Source: Symsagittifera roscoffensis (taxonomy: Eukaryota; Xenacoelomorpha; Acoela; Convolutidae). From it: a stretch of 64,000 bases of DNA. The position numbers and the translations under genes were made by a program. Below the pieces are notes generated by a model that was not told where the DNA came from, did not search any database, and saw only the letters and a list, made by a program, of their open reading frames with translations. The stretch lies in the NCBI RefSeq assembly GCF_963678635.1, contig NC_087071.1, positions 12,785,088-12,849,087 of the forward strand. Direction: 5' to 3'. Shown here in pieces: positions 34,701 to 43,081 of this stretch (position 1 is the first letter of the stretch; the number at the start of each line of letters is the position of its first letter).

Positions 34701-37700
34701 AGGAAATTAGACGACAAGCAAATTTGTCATCTTATTTCCTAAACCCCGGGATGTATTGCATCTGTTTCTGTAAGTGTCTATAAAGCTCTTTTGTTTCTCA
34801 CGGTGGCACTCTAGCTTATCATTTTTTGATTTTGCTTAAGCAAATAGTTATGACATCCTCAAATTATTCACAACTTTGGCTGCTTGTCTGGGCAGGTTAA
34901 ATTGTTTTCATTTTTTTCCAGCCCAAATACAATCTTGAAAAAACCAAAGATCTTGTTTTTTCAATTTTTTAAACGCTTGGTTCCCTTTCGGCAGCACTAA
35001 TTTAGTTATACCGTATTTTTACATTGGATGCTCCGTCTCTTTACTAGCAGACAAAAACTGGCCTCGCACTTTTGCATCGTCCGAAAGTTTCATTTATGAG
35101 CTAAGTTTCTGTGGTTATGGTTTAATTATTCATGATTTTCTGACGATCTGACCTTGTGCATTACCTGAACGTATTAAATTTCTGTCCCATTGTATTCGGT
35201 CGTTTTGGATCTTGAAAATCTCAATACCGTCTACGGTGGGAGTAAACAGTCGTTGAGTTATTCCACAATACTGCGGGTCGCCACAAAACTCAAATTCGAC
35301 TGCCGTTCCTTTCCGAATATCTTGCAGTTTCCAACTTTTTGCGTTTCGGGAAGCTCCTTCTCTTGCCCGAGGACTATCCGGTGTTTCGTTCTGACTGAAA
35401 GTAAGTTTAGCTGACTCAAGACACGTTGCTATTTCTTTGCACGAACTCGCTAAAGATGAGATACTTCGGTCAACTATTTTTATGCGTTCTGTCTGTTCTT
35501 CTAACTCCCTCAAAGTGTTTTGTGTGAAAATTAGCACGTCATCAAGATTCTGAGGTTTCTGCAGCATTTTTTTGGTAGATTCCAATGCATCCATCGCATC
35601 TGTGGCAGACATAATGTTATCTTGCAACTTCATCGATTCAGCTACTAATCTTTGATGCACATTTTGGCATTGTTTAATACTCTCCCATTTGGTGTTTGTA
35701 TTTTCCAGCAGTTTGTTAATTTCATTTTGCAAAGGAATTACTAAGTGACCATTATGATTTGAGCTCCAGCAGTCTTCGCAAATTGCAGTCGAGCAAGTGT
35801 CGTTCTTGCAAAACATTTTTAATGGTTTTTTGTGCAGTCCGCAGATTTTATGCTGATTTTTGTCTCCTGGGTTCTCTGTACCTTGCCTTGATGACTGAAA
35901 ACGAAAGTTTTATGATCTTAAGAGATTGATTACTTTTCAGTTGCAAGGTTTTCAAGATTGAACATTAAAGTCGAACAGTTTGGTTTGTTTATCGCAGCTT
36001 ATAGAGCTAAATATGAATGCTGAAGAAATTATTTCATTAAGGCGGGGAAGTATTTTTCAATATGCGAAGTTGGGATATTGCATTTTTTTTGCTTAGTTCG
36101 ATAAATTCTGAAAGTATATAAAAGAATGAAACTAGGTTTTTTATCATAAGTCTAGAACGGTGTTTTTCCTGCTTAGAGAAAAGTTTTTAAAGAAGTGATT
36201 GTTGATAATTTTCAGAACTAGTGAAATCTTACCTCTATTGCGGTTTTCAAATCGTAGTTTATCGACAAGTCGTTTTCGCCTCGAATGTTAACAGAAATCG
36301 GTTTCCGGCATTTCGAACATTTTCTCGGATCACTAGTTAAAACCTTTCGCAGGCAATTTTTGGGCGAGGAACAATATGAGTGTCCGCAATACAGAGCTTT
36401 TGGATTCTCCAGAGTTTCGAGACAAATACAACATTCGAACGGATCACTCATTTTTTTCTAAATTCGAGTTTCAATGAAACAAACTAACGCATTCTCTCAA
36501 TTTATTTAACCGTTTGTTGCCAAGTGCTTTTGGGCAGTTTGTAATAACAAACGCGAGTGTTTGATTTGAATATTTAATTTTTGCTTTGTTTAACATTTGA
36601 AACGTGCAAAGTTTTGATTTGTTGTTTTATTGGTTCTATGAGTTTTAGCAAGCTTTCAGAATCTCTTCGTGCTACTTTAATAGTACATAAAGCTAATAAA
36701 AATTGAAAATATATGGCCGAGCGATTGGAATGTTTTTTTTGCACAAACGAATCAATCAACACAATTGCTGTATAAGCTGGTTCTGCTCTACGCACTGATG
36801 ATGCTTTAAAAGTTGCTCATAAGCATCGTCTAAACTTTATGACCGCGTATACATAAATACGCGTTTGTCTAAATGCTGCTGCATACACTAAATTTTAATC
36901 GTTTTCGATTTATGTGCGTTAAAATTGCCAATATGGCTTCATTTAAGTCTAGTTTGGTTCATCTGGCTTTGAATTGGTGCTGTAGCTCAGTAATACAACT
37001 TCCGCTACCTGTTTGCCTAAGCCAGGTTGCTAGCAAAGTCTTATTTAAAAGAAAAATTCTGGGCTAAGTGGTGTGGCAATTAATCAGTATATGAACTAGA
37101 TGTATCTGTTTAATCAAAGCGATTTTAATATTTTCTGATAAGTTCTAGTGTCGACATAAGTAGATGAGACGTTTTTGGTTTGTAACAGACTCCCCGCTGT
37201 CTTGGCTCTTTCTGTTCCCCTCAAACCATGGACGGATACTTAGGTTATATTGTTTTCTTCAAATAGCTTACCTTTTTTTTATTGAGAAAGACAAGTAGTC
37301 CGAATAATCTTCCGAGTATCTTAAGCGAGAAAAATGTGTATTCCAAAAATTGAATTTTCAAAAGCAGCGTTGACAGACTTCAGTTTTTTCCTGGAGTCGT
37401 CCAACACCATTTTGACGTGGCTGAAAAAACGTTCGCAAACATCCGAAGTACGGGTAACCACTCTAAGTACGTCATTTTCCCCCCTGATTTTTGAACATAA
37501 TCGAGTTGTTGAACATAATCAACTTGTGGGCTTCGAGTACCGGCTGGATATAGTTTGTCAGCTGAGTTGCCACATCGCGTTTAAGTCGATTAAATTACTT
37601 AAGACTTATATAAGTCGCGATGTTTTTTTTTATGAAATGAATTAAACTTAGCTCAGGCTCAAATTCATTTTTTTGTGGTTTGACTTTTGTTTAGTTTTTA

Positions 37701-40700
37701 TGTTCTTTTCGTTTCCTTTGTTAAAACGAAGTCAAAATTCACTATCGAACAGCGAAAGTGTAAATTTCCCAAAAACGTGATCGACTTCTATTTTAAAAGT
37801 TGAATTTGATTTTCAGACTTTCCAGCGAAATAAAAATTCTACTTATTGATCCAGTTTTCTCAAATGGGGTAAATTTCAAAAAGCGTTTTTGTTATCGGAT
37901 CAATTGGCGACTAACCACGTTTTTGTCGGCTTAGTGAAAGCTTAGAAAATTCTTAAAGCTTGCTTAATGCTAACGGTTGTGTTTCTTGTTTGTTTGTTTC
38001 GAGATTTTTTTCAAGTTTTTTTTTCAACTCATATATTTCCATCTCACTGTCTATTTGGTAGCTTGCAATGCTGCTCTTGCGTGGTATAGAAAATGATTCG
38101 ACGCTCCGCTTCTCCGCTTTGCATATTATCGTTTTTTTTGAAACCCTGAAAATTTATTGCGATAATCTCAGCATGCAATAATCTTGTACCTATCTCTGCA
38201 TATTTCACATACGCGTCGATTTCATGATGCACTGAGTGTTTTTTTTTTACAAAGTAACGTATTAATGAAAAAACGCACTATTCGGGAAAGAAACATTCTA
38301 GTTCTAATTTAAGCTGTCAATGAAAATTAGTTCTATCTGTTTGTCTGATTTTTTGCATTAAGTTTTAATTGAATCATCTGGTAAATGAGCTGATTTTCTG
38401 CATCCTGTTATTCTGGTTGTTTTCAATTTCTAATAATTCATTGATATTTATGTTGTCTATTGTTGTTGAAAATTTCTGAGGCCTTTTGTTTTTGTAGGCT
38501 GATGTATGCATATATATGCAGGCGCGGATCTAGAAATTTCTCTAGGAGGGGAAAATTTATTTTTATAGGTCGAACAAAATGATATTTTGAGCTCTCGCAA
38601 ACCACTAAAAAGACCCTAATTTGACCAAATTTTCTGCGGCGCAGGCAATTTTTTTTTTTAAAAAAAGCGTTTTTAGGCACTTTTTGGAAAATTTGTCCAA
38701 AAAATCGCATTTTCAGCTCATGTTCTCCCCTGAAAATTAGTATAGGTTGGCGCCAAAGGGGCCTTTATAGAAAAATTTTAAGGTCAGTCAGCCAAAAACG
38801 GATATCTCAAAATAGTACAAAGGGGGAACCTTTGGGTCGGCAGGGGGTCGAATCCCTGAGGGAAAGGCATCCGCTCCCCGCTTATAAAGCCGCTACTGTA
38901 TATATATCGTCCCATAAGTAGCGAGAGTTCGTGTTTTTAATTGTCTAATGCGTCCTCGGAATCAAAGGGGGGTCTCACAATTACAGAGTTCTCTCTGGTG
39001 TACTTCCTTTGTTCACCCAGTCTTTCATTGAGCTCCTCTTAAAGTTTCAGTAAAAACTCATACCGTGTTTTTCTCTCTTTCTCTTTTGTTTGTATCTTTT
39101 CTGCAAGTTTCCGAATACCCTGGTCTGCTCATCCTCAATTTTGTTCAGCAGTCCTTCCATCTCTATCCAGAAGGTTTGAGTTATTACTCCGTTGTAGTAA
39201 TATCCATATAGTTTAATCTTTAAAAATTAAATTATATTGCTCTTCCGAATCGATTTTAAATCATATTCATTTGTTCAATAAACAGCACTTGAAAGCGGGA
39301 AAATCCAGTTAAAAATTTTAGTTTAAGCTATTTTTTTTCATTGCATAGCTCTTGTAGCTTAGTTGTAATGCATTCTCTCTTAATGAACGTCAGATTGAGT
39401 GTTCGATCTTCTGGCATGGGAATGATAATTTGTGAGTATGGGCTCTCACTTTCTACCACAGCCTGACCGATTACGGCTGCAATATTGGTGCCACGTGAAA
39501 GTGCTATGCGCGAAAATGGCCTTGAGTCGCAAAAAAATGAGCTTCGTTCAATCAAATATCTCAGTCTGGAATGTGTGGATATAACAGAAACTGAGTATCC
39601 GTAGACAGGCTGGATAGCCTTTGATAGATCCGCTGCGAGGGGACCGATCGTTTAGCAGACCAATCTTTTGGCATAAAAAGTGAAAAATGAGTCTTTTAGC
39701 TGACCAACGGAATAAAGTGATGGATGATTGATTAACAGACTCAAAAATACGCTCAGTGTGGAGCCAAGCTTACCCAAAATAGTCAATTATCTCACGATTT
39801 GTCAACAAAACTATCAACTTCAAAAACACAACAGTCTAAATAGCGGGGAAACAAAGATTTACGCGCACAATAACACTCGTGGTGAATAGAAGCGCAGCGG
39901 AGCAAGCGGTCGCTAATCGCCAAGGTCGCGTTTGAAGTTAGCTATCAGACTTTAGAATTGTTCTGAGTCTGCTAAAAAACCGGTCTGCCAAAAACCGGTC
40001 TGCCAAAAAACCGGTCTGCTGAAATCGCTAGCACCCCTCTGCGAGTAGCAAAAAAAAACAGTTTTTTTTTAAAATGATTAATTGTGTTTGTTTAGGTGAC
40101 TTCATCCGTTACGATAACAGAAGAAACTACAACAACAACCACTACGACGAACAGTTCCGATCCTAACATCTCAACGAACAATCGATCAGTCCTGAGAAGT
40201 TCACATAATAATGTTATGCTATCAGGAGCATCTTTTAACAATCAAACAGGTATAATTTTGATAGAGGAATCCCAAAATATCAAAACAGTATATTCAGAAT
40301 AGAAAATATCCTATCGTTTTGTTGTTCAACGAACCCTAAAGTTTTGAGGTTGCCTCAAGCAGGTCCCAAAAAGAGTATATACTGGTCCGAGACTTCTGAA
40401 ATGCTATATAAATTTGTGGCTCTCCATAGTGTTTGGCAGATTTGATAGTGTATTAAATGACGATAATTTAAAACATTCACTGACTGGTAGCACTTTATGG
40501 ATTTCATTACTTATTCCCCCTTTGCAAAGGGGGAGATTCTTAACAAGGTACAGAATTGTCATATGCTTAAACGTTGAGTAAGTTCTTTATAGGGGTGAAA
40601 ATTCGTTGCTAGGTACCAAATGGGGGAAATAGTATAAGAGATACCATTTTATTTTAAAACTATTAGGGAACAACTCTATCATAATTGTACCTTCTTAATA

Positions 40701-41769
40701 AGCATCAGACGATATTCTCAACACGTCGGGATCAGTGAATGTTAGTTTGGATATCAATTCTAAATTCTACAAGTTCCAATTGTCGCGTCTCGCTTATCAA
40801 CTCGTGTATGATGCATCGGAAAAGTTCGTACCGGAACGAGTTGAAATGGTTAAAAATCAAATTGTCATGCTTAGTTCAGCCGAAAACGAAAGTCGATTTT
40901 CATTTTTTGATTCGCAAACTTTGGAGCTTGTTGAGTCTTCTGAGTTTCCATTTTCGGTTGTAGATTTTTGTGTCGGGAAAAAATCCATGTTTTTCACAAA
41001 TGGAAAGCAGCTTTTTGTCTGGAAACTTGAAAACAGAGATCAAGGGTACGATACTCTCGATTTGCCCGAAGTTGAAGTATCAATAGATGCGCTTTCGGCT
41101 GTCAATGAAAACGTTGGTCTAATTATCTCACGAAACTACTCATACTACGAGAGTGTTTTGGTGTACAAAATAGTGGAAAACAAAAAATCTGAGACTTTGA
41201 ATGTTATGAAACAACATCTGTCGGACTTGAATTGTAAAGTTGACCCTTTTTCATTTGCGATGCTGAAAGACCATGATGATAAATTTGTGGTTATGAATCA
41301 AGTGAAACGGCAGCTGGCGATGTACAGTTTTGTCTCGAAAACTACCCTTAGTGAGCTTATGAAGTTTACTCTACCACAGGCGGGTATCGATAGTGTAAGA
41401 GTTTGTCAAGGACCAGTTAGCCGATCGCTTTTGGCGGTTTTGAACCACAAAAGAGTGGGAACTTCGCTTGTGTTTCTGGACTGGGGCAAGAAAACTACCG
41501 TAACGTTGTTAACGAGCGACCAGAGCGATACTTCTAGAAGCATGAACGTGAACAATCCTATTGAATGTTCGTTCGGCCAATCAAAATTGGCGATGATTCA
41601 TCATGAGAATTTCCAGGACAGGCAAAGGTTGTCTTTGTTCAGCCTCGAAATGAAACAAAAGTCATCGAAGATGAAGAAAATTGTGATGTTTCTCTTTATG
41701 ACAATTTTAGTGTGTATAGTAGCAGTGGCGCTTGCCTATTTCTACGGAGATAAACTTGTTATTTGGTAA
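25735..41769 (+). CDS. Unrecognised tail-anchored protein, Ser/Thr-rich N-terminus, four exons
   Basis: Exons are 25735-25855, 26382-26455, 40096-40249 and 40703-41769, with matching phases (1, 0, 1) and total ~471 aa. Residues 1-~115 are low-complexity: SSVDSSHGSDAESVDSNS, a basic RRMSGRKKKG patch, a TITEETTTTTTTTNSSD run and an Asn/Ser stretch. Residues ~120-435 form an ordered, strand-rich region with repeated short hydrophobic blocks (FVVMN, SLLAVLNHK, SLVFLDWGKK), compatible with a beta-propeller. The end is KMKKIVMFLFMTILVCIVAV..., a single ~20-residue membrane segment with basic residues before it and only ~8 residues after, so a C-tail anchor facing the cytosol or nucleoplasm is likely. 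Sec12/PREB has a similar layout, but I see no sequence signature for it. Additional small exons in the 13.6-kb intron cannot be excluded. It is followed 455 bp later by H2A.X on the same strand. Confidence 0.75.
25859..26034. repeat. Near-perfect 84-nt-arm hairpin next to a splice donor
   Basis: Arms 25859-25942 and 25949-26034 are inverted copies with a 6-nt loop (TTGCCT) and only a few mismatches near the A/T run. The ends read CGTTCACTACAA / TTGTAGTGAACG. It starts three bases after the exon-1 donor GT at 25856. No clear target duplication flanks it. It may be a foldback MITE or a structured RNA precursor such as a long-hairpin small-RNA locus. Confidence 0.95.
26715..26760 (+). repeat. 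Copy of palindromic head CTTGCGATAAGCAAG
   Basis: CTTGCGATAAGCAAG followed by GGTATTGCAATCGGA matches the copy at 23711 over about 30 bases and a diverged one at 51935. The first 15 bases form a 5-bp stem with a 5-nt loop. It looks like the 5' end of a dispersed element family. Confidence 0.65.
26930..27430 (+). repeat. Three degenerate ~175-bp tandem units
   Basis: Three units each contain TTTCGGACTATTTTATAT-like sequence, then TGGCCTC.TATTG, GAGCAAAA, and GTGTGTGTGTTTTGAGGGAG (at about 26960, 27145 and 27315). Single diverged copies occur at 18517, 24560 and 24643. No protein is encoded. Confidence 0.7.
27790..28040 (+). mobile_element. tRNA-derived SINE in intron 2 of the tail-anchored gene
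   Basis: The body (GTAGCATTGGAAATTGCATA, CTGTTCTCTGCTTTTC, GTGGCTAGTGTGTGGC) is followed by a tRNA-like block with B box CAGGTTCAAATCTC at about 27915. A tail with TTGTCGTTTTCTCGC and the end hairpin CGAAGCGAAGCTTTGCCG then GTTGTGTA follows. It shares parts with the copies at 20150 and 57070. Confidence 0.65.
28285..28323 (+). repeat. SINE-type end hairpin
   Basis: TATCGCAAGTGGTGCGAAGC then TCAGCCTCGCCTCAGTGTT is another instance of the GCGAAGC...GCTTCGC-CTCTGTGT end shared by several dispersed repeats here. No tRNA-like head is evident nearby. Confidence 0.5.
28735..29045 (+). mobile_element. tRNA-derived SINE with duplicated tail
   Basis: The body (TGTCACGATCTGTAGCAT) leads into a tRNA-like block: CCATGGCTAAGTGGATAGTG (good A box) and AGATCGAATCC (B box). 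The tail segment TTATTCGAGGCTTGTTTCTTC...TTTTGTCGTGTCCACGC occurs twice in tandem (about 28888-28955 and 28958-29022), so this copy had an internal duplication. It ends in CTTCGCTTCG. Confidence 0.7.
29060..30487. other. Intron stretch, no gene seen
   Basis: This part of intron 2 of the tail-anchored gene has no recognisable protein. A 115-codon + frame at 29273-29620 has no known motif and is discussed among the rejected items. From about 30488 the sequence becomes paralogous to 43457 onward. Confidence 0.35.
30567..32885 (-). mobile_element. Mutator-like (MULE) transposon with 9-bp target duplication
   Basis: The element is flanked by identical 9-bp repeats GTAAATTTC at 30558-30566 and 32886-32894. 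Its ends are imperfect inverted repeats made of reiterated AAATCCCC-type blocks (GGACTAAATCCCCCATG on the left; the complement of GGATTAAGTCCAC on the right). It contains a broken MULE transposase on the minus strand. The paralogous site near 43520 has one copy of the 9-mer and no element, which is direct evidence of insertion. It lies in intron 2 of the tail-anchored gene. Confidence 0.9.
30763..31910 (-). pseudogene. MULE transposase, inactivated
   Basis: Read downward, the frames give THGPHHPLMETYTINEQIKA, HKQRIRRIRHENRSQP, then IDGSFKSCPDNFYQV (first catalytic Asp), IMIDFEMA followed by a stop (second Asp region), and FPDTEIKGCFFHFPQAIYRK, ALAFAPP, DLPRTNNALKGFHRGFESML. These are the ordered signatures of animal MULE transposases. 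The 183-codon frame at 31314-30763 is the longest intact part. An in-frame stop after DFEMA and at least two frameshifts inactivate it. Confidence 0.88.
33397..36451 (-). CDS. TRIM-like RING/B-box/coiled-coil protein with propeller-like C-terminus
   Basis: Exon 1 (36451-36233) encodes a RING finger: CCICLETLENP, LYCGHSYC and CSKCRKP, the zinc ligands of a C3HC4-type ubiquitin ligase module. Exon 2 (35894-35165) begins with a B-box (CGLH, FCKNDTC, CEDCW, HNGH), then ~120 residues of coiled coil (KLLENTNTKWESIKQ, LRELEEQTERIKIVDRS), then the start of the C-terminal region. Exon 3 (about 34175-33397) is a ~260-residue strand-rich region with propeller character (SVSVIDKGDGRVLRTLD, LLASEYLYDRFNSRIYELD) and a final NILSLEKINE. 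Donors are GTAAGA and GTAATG; the exon-2 acceptor is TTTTCAG. The exon-3 acceptor is odd: phase requires a start at about 34175, where no AG is present. It is nested antisense in intron 2 of the tail-anchored gene. RBCC proteins usually ubiquitinate targets recognised by the C-terminal domain; the target here is unknown. Confidence 0.72.
34380..34815. repeat. Foldback/duplicated insertion in the RING-gene intron
   Basis: Two tandem ~66-bp copies (34557 and 34623), each with AACAAGAAAGCTTTATAGAA, are followed by a palindrome CCCGGGGCTTAGGAAATTAG / TTTCCTAAACCCCGGGA (34692-34751). An inverted third copy (TCTATAAAGCTCTTTTGTTT, ~34780) comes next. The related 44880-45020 of the second gene copy lacks most of this, so it arose or inserted after the duplication. 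A diverged GGGACTAGGAAATTAGACG piece occurs near 56703. Confidence 0.7.
36458..36459 (-). promoter_or_regulatory. AG 6 nt before the RING-gene ATG
   Basis: On the minus strand CTCGAATTTAG is followed by six A residues and the ATG at 36451. It is a weaker acceptor-like site than those before the + strand genes, because its pyrimidine tract is poor. Confidence 0.3.
36460..37330. other. 5' flank of the RING gene, no further gene seen
   Basis: There is no conserved frame on either strand. This is intron 2 sequence of the tail-anchored gene and must hold the promoter of the RING gene, but no specific element can be named. Confidence 0.35.
37331..37450 (-). pseudogene. Possible hAT transposase C-terminal remnant
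   Basis: The minus strand reads VCERFFSHVKMVLDDSRKKL then KSVNAAFENSIFG, which resembles the ERxFS...R..L dimerisation helix at the C-terminus of hAT transposases. It is short, with no ends or other domains found around it, so the call is tentative. Confidence 0.35.
37690..37965 (+). repeat. Dispersed repeat family R2, copy
   Basis: TTCCTTTGTTAAAACGAAG, CACTATCGAACAGCGAAAGTG, then TTTCCAGCGAAATAAAAATT and CAGTTTTCTCAAATGGGG match, in the same order, the R2 copies at 19840, 21290 and 52990. It is non-coding. Confidence 0.6.
38519..38898 (+). mobile_element. hAT-like MITE, copy 1 (~380 bp)
   Basis: It begins CAGGCGCGGATCTAG and ends CCGCTACTG; the two ends are partly complementary (CAGxxGCGG.TxTA). 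Near-identical 8-bp sequences flank it (TATATATG and TATATATA). The interior, including CAAACCACTAAAAAGACCCT, GGATATCTCAAAATAGTACA and GTCGAATCCCTGAGGG, is shared with copies at 51289-51656 and 55525-55908. There is no transposase, so it would depend on an element elsewhere. Confidence 0.75.
38930..39644 (-). pseudogene. Decayed minus-strand coding remnant, family unknown
   Basis: A continuous minus frame from 39644 to 39328 (about 100 codons, ending in TAG) reads DLSKAIQPVYGYSVSVIST, SRGTNIAAVIGQAVVESESP and IIIPMPEDRTLNLTFIKREC. It is preceded by CTCGCAG, usable as an acceptor. Further down (39180-38930) are helical, charged pieces (LNKIEDEQTRVFGNLQKRY, KTRYEFLLKL, EELNERLGEQRKYTREN) in two frames. 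The composition is more protein-like than the surroundings. I do not recognise the family; it may be an old gene exon or a mobile-element gag-like remnant. Confidence 0.28.
39645..40037. mobile_element. MITE with CTGCGAG target repeat
   Basis: The ends are imperfect inverted repeats (GGGGACCGATCGTTTAGCAG on the left; the complement of CTGCTGAAATCGCTAGCACC on the right). They are flanked by CTGCGAG on both sides (39637 region and 40036-40044). Near the right end a 14-bp motif AAAACCGGTCTGCC is repeated about three times. It has no coding capacity. It lies about 50 bp upstream of exon 3 of the tail-anchored gene. Confidence 0.65.
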
Positions 41770-42210
41770 ACTGTTATCGTGTAAGAAATCAAAACGATAA
41801 AAAACGATTGTTTGGAACTCATTTGAACTAAATTTGATCTTATTTTATGAGCTGATTATTAACTGCATTTTACAGGTTTTACTACTTTCTTTGTTTCACT
41901 AACTTTTCATCAATTCAACTCTTTTTCTTGTGTTGATTATCAGTCAGTAGGCATAGTTTGCTCAGAAAAGAATGCCATTCTGGTAAGATCAGTAATGCAT
42001 TGATAAGAAGAACAACCTGGCAATTAAAGATCAGCAAACATTAGTACTGTATGAGAGCGCTAATGTTTTCTTCCTGAGATATGAAACAGTTTTTTAGCTA
42101 AAAATCAAACATTCAGGAATTATGATCGCTAATATATTTGTTAGTCATTTGTTAATGCAGTTAACTCATTTTTGCCTTTCACTATGATTGATAATACACA
42201 CCTTCATTTT
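41770..42210 (+). other. Short gap between tail-anchored gene and H2A.X
   Basis: There are 454 bp between the stop of one gene and the ATG of the next, on the same strand, with no ORF. No canonical AATAAA is seen directly after the stop. No TATA box can be named for H2A.X. The gap ends in an acceptor-like TTTTCAG. Confidence 0.5.
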
Positions 42211-42213
42211 CAG
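42201..42213 (+). promoter_or_regulatory. 3' splice-acceptor-like site 10 nt before the H2A.X ATG
   Basis: CCTTCATTTTCAG ends at 42213. Only ten bases (ATAACGTGGA) separate it from the start codon. The match to the gene-internal acceptors here (TTTCAG) is good. Confidence 0.55.
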
Positions 42214-42223
42214 ATAACGTGGA

Positions 42224-42643
42224 ATGTCAGGCAAAGGAAAAAGCAAAACTGGAGGTAAAATTGGGATCACGAAAAGCAAGACTAGATCCGCCAGAGCAGG
42301 GCTTCAGTTTCCTGTCGGAAGAATCCATCGATTTCTGCGCAAAGGAAACTACGCCGAACGAATTGGAGCCGGCGCTCCCGTTTACGTCGCAGCTGTGATG
42401 GAGTACCTCTGTGCTGAAATATTGGAATTAGCTGGAAATGCGGCAAAAGATAACAAGAAACATCGAATCATTCCCCGACATATCCAGCTGGCAATACGAA
42501 ATGACGAGGAGCTGAACAGGTTGCTGCAAGGGGTCACAATTGCCCAGGGGGGTGTGCTTCCCAATATTCAGGCAGTTCTGTTACCTAAGAAGGTATCCTC
42601 GACATCTGTCAAGGCTCCGAAGTCTCAAAGTCAGGAGTACTAA
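42224..42643 (+). CDS. H2AX: Histone H2A.X-type variant
   Basis: This is a single-exon gene for a 139-aa core histone. The N-terminal tail [19 protein letters not shown] is followed by the H2A fold with [69 protein letters not shown] and [20 protein letters not shown]. The C-terminus is KSQSQEY: SQEY is the hallmark of H2A.X, whose Ser (residue 136) is phosphorylated by ATM/ATR-type kinases at DNA breaks. A second SQ lies two residues earlier. Unusual changes are Cys in MEYLCAEIL and Gln in LLQGVTIA, where Thr/Ala and Gly are common. No histone stem-loop is evident downstream, fitting a polyadenylated replication-independent variant. It sits 455 bp after the tail-anchored gene and 439 bp before USP32, all on one strand. 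Confidence 0.95.
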   Translation: MSGKGKSKTGGKIGITKSKTRSARAGLQFPVGRIHRFLRKGNYAERIGAGAPVYVAAVMEYLCAEILELAGNAAKDNKKHRIIPRHIQLAIRNDEELNRLLQGVTIAQGGVLPNIQAVLLPKKVSSTSVKAPKSQSQEY

Positions 42644-42984
42644 CTTGGTTTGAGAGTCTGACGATGTTCTCTGAGTTTGTCTATGAACATCTTTTTGAGG
42701 TGCTAAATCTGTTGCAAATGCCATGAGAAATGGCGGCGCTTATTAGGTGCTCCAAAGTTCTATTTAGTTTTCTGTTACCGCTCTTTATATAACAATATGA
42801 AACTGGCAGTCTATTGATTCTTAGCTGTTCGAAATATACTTTTTGTTCTTTGTTCGTATCGTGTCTCATTGATCGAAAATGATTTTTAGTTAAATCTGAA
42901 TTTTAACCATAATTTTCATCCGGTGCAATTGAAATTGCGTATTTTTTTTTCACCGTCAGGTTATGTGGTAGAATTGATGTGGCA

Positions 42985-42995
42985 AAATATTTCAG
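42985..42995 (+). promoter_or_regulatory. 3' splice-acceptor-like site before USP32
   Basis: AAAATATTTCAG ends at 42995, 86 nt before the ATG at 43082. The pyrimidine tract is short. It could close a 5'UTR intron or accept a leader. Confidence 0.35.
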
Positions 42996-43081
42996 ACAGA
43001 ATGTGGAAACACAGGCGAAAAGAGCAAATACCTGGAAGTTACTAATTGACTTATTCAAGTCCAATTCAAATAGAATTTAAA

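Noticed and set aside
40096-40302. Separate small Thr-rich protein
   Set aside because: Phases and a canonical acceptor (TTTGTTTAG) and donor make it exon 3 of the tail-anchored gene.
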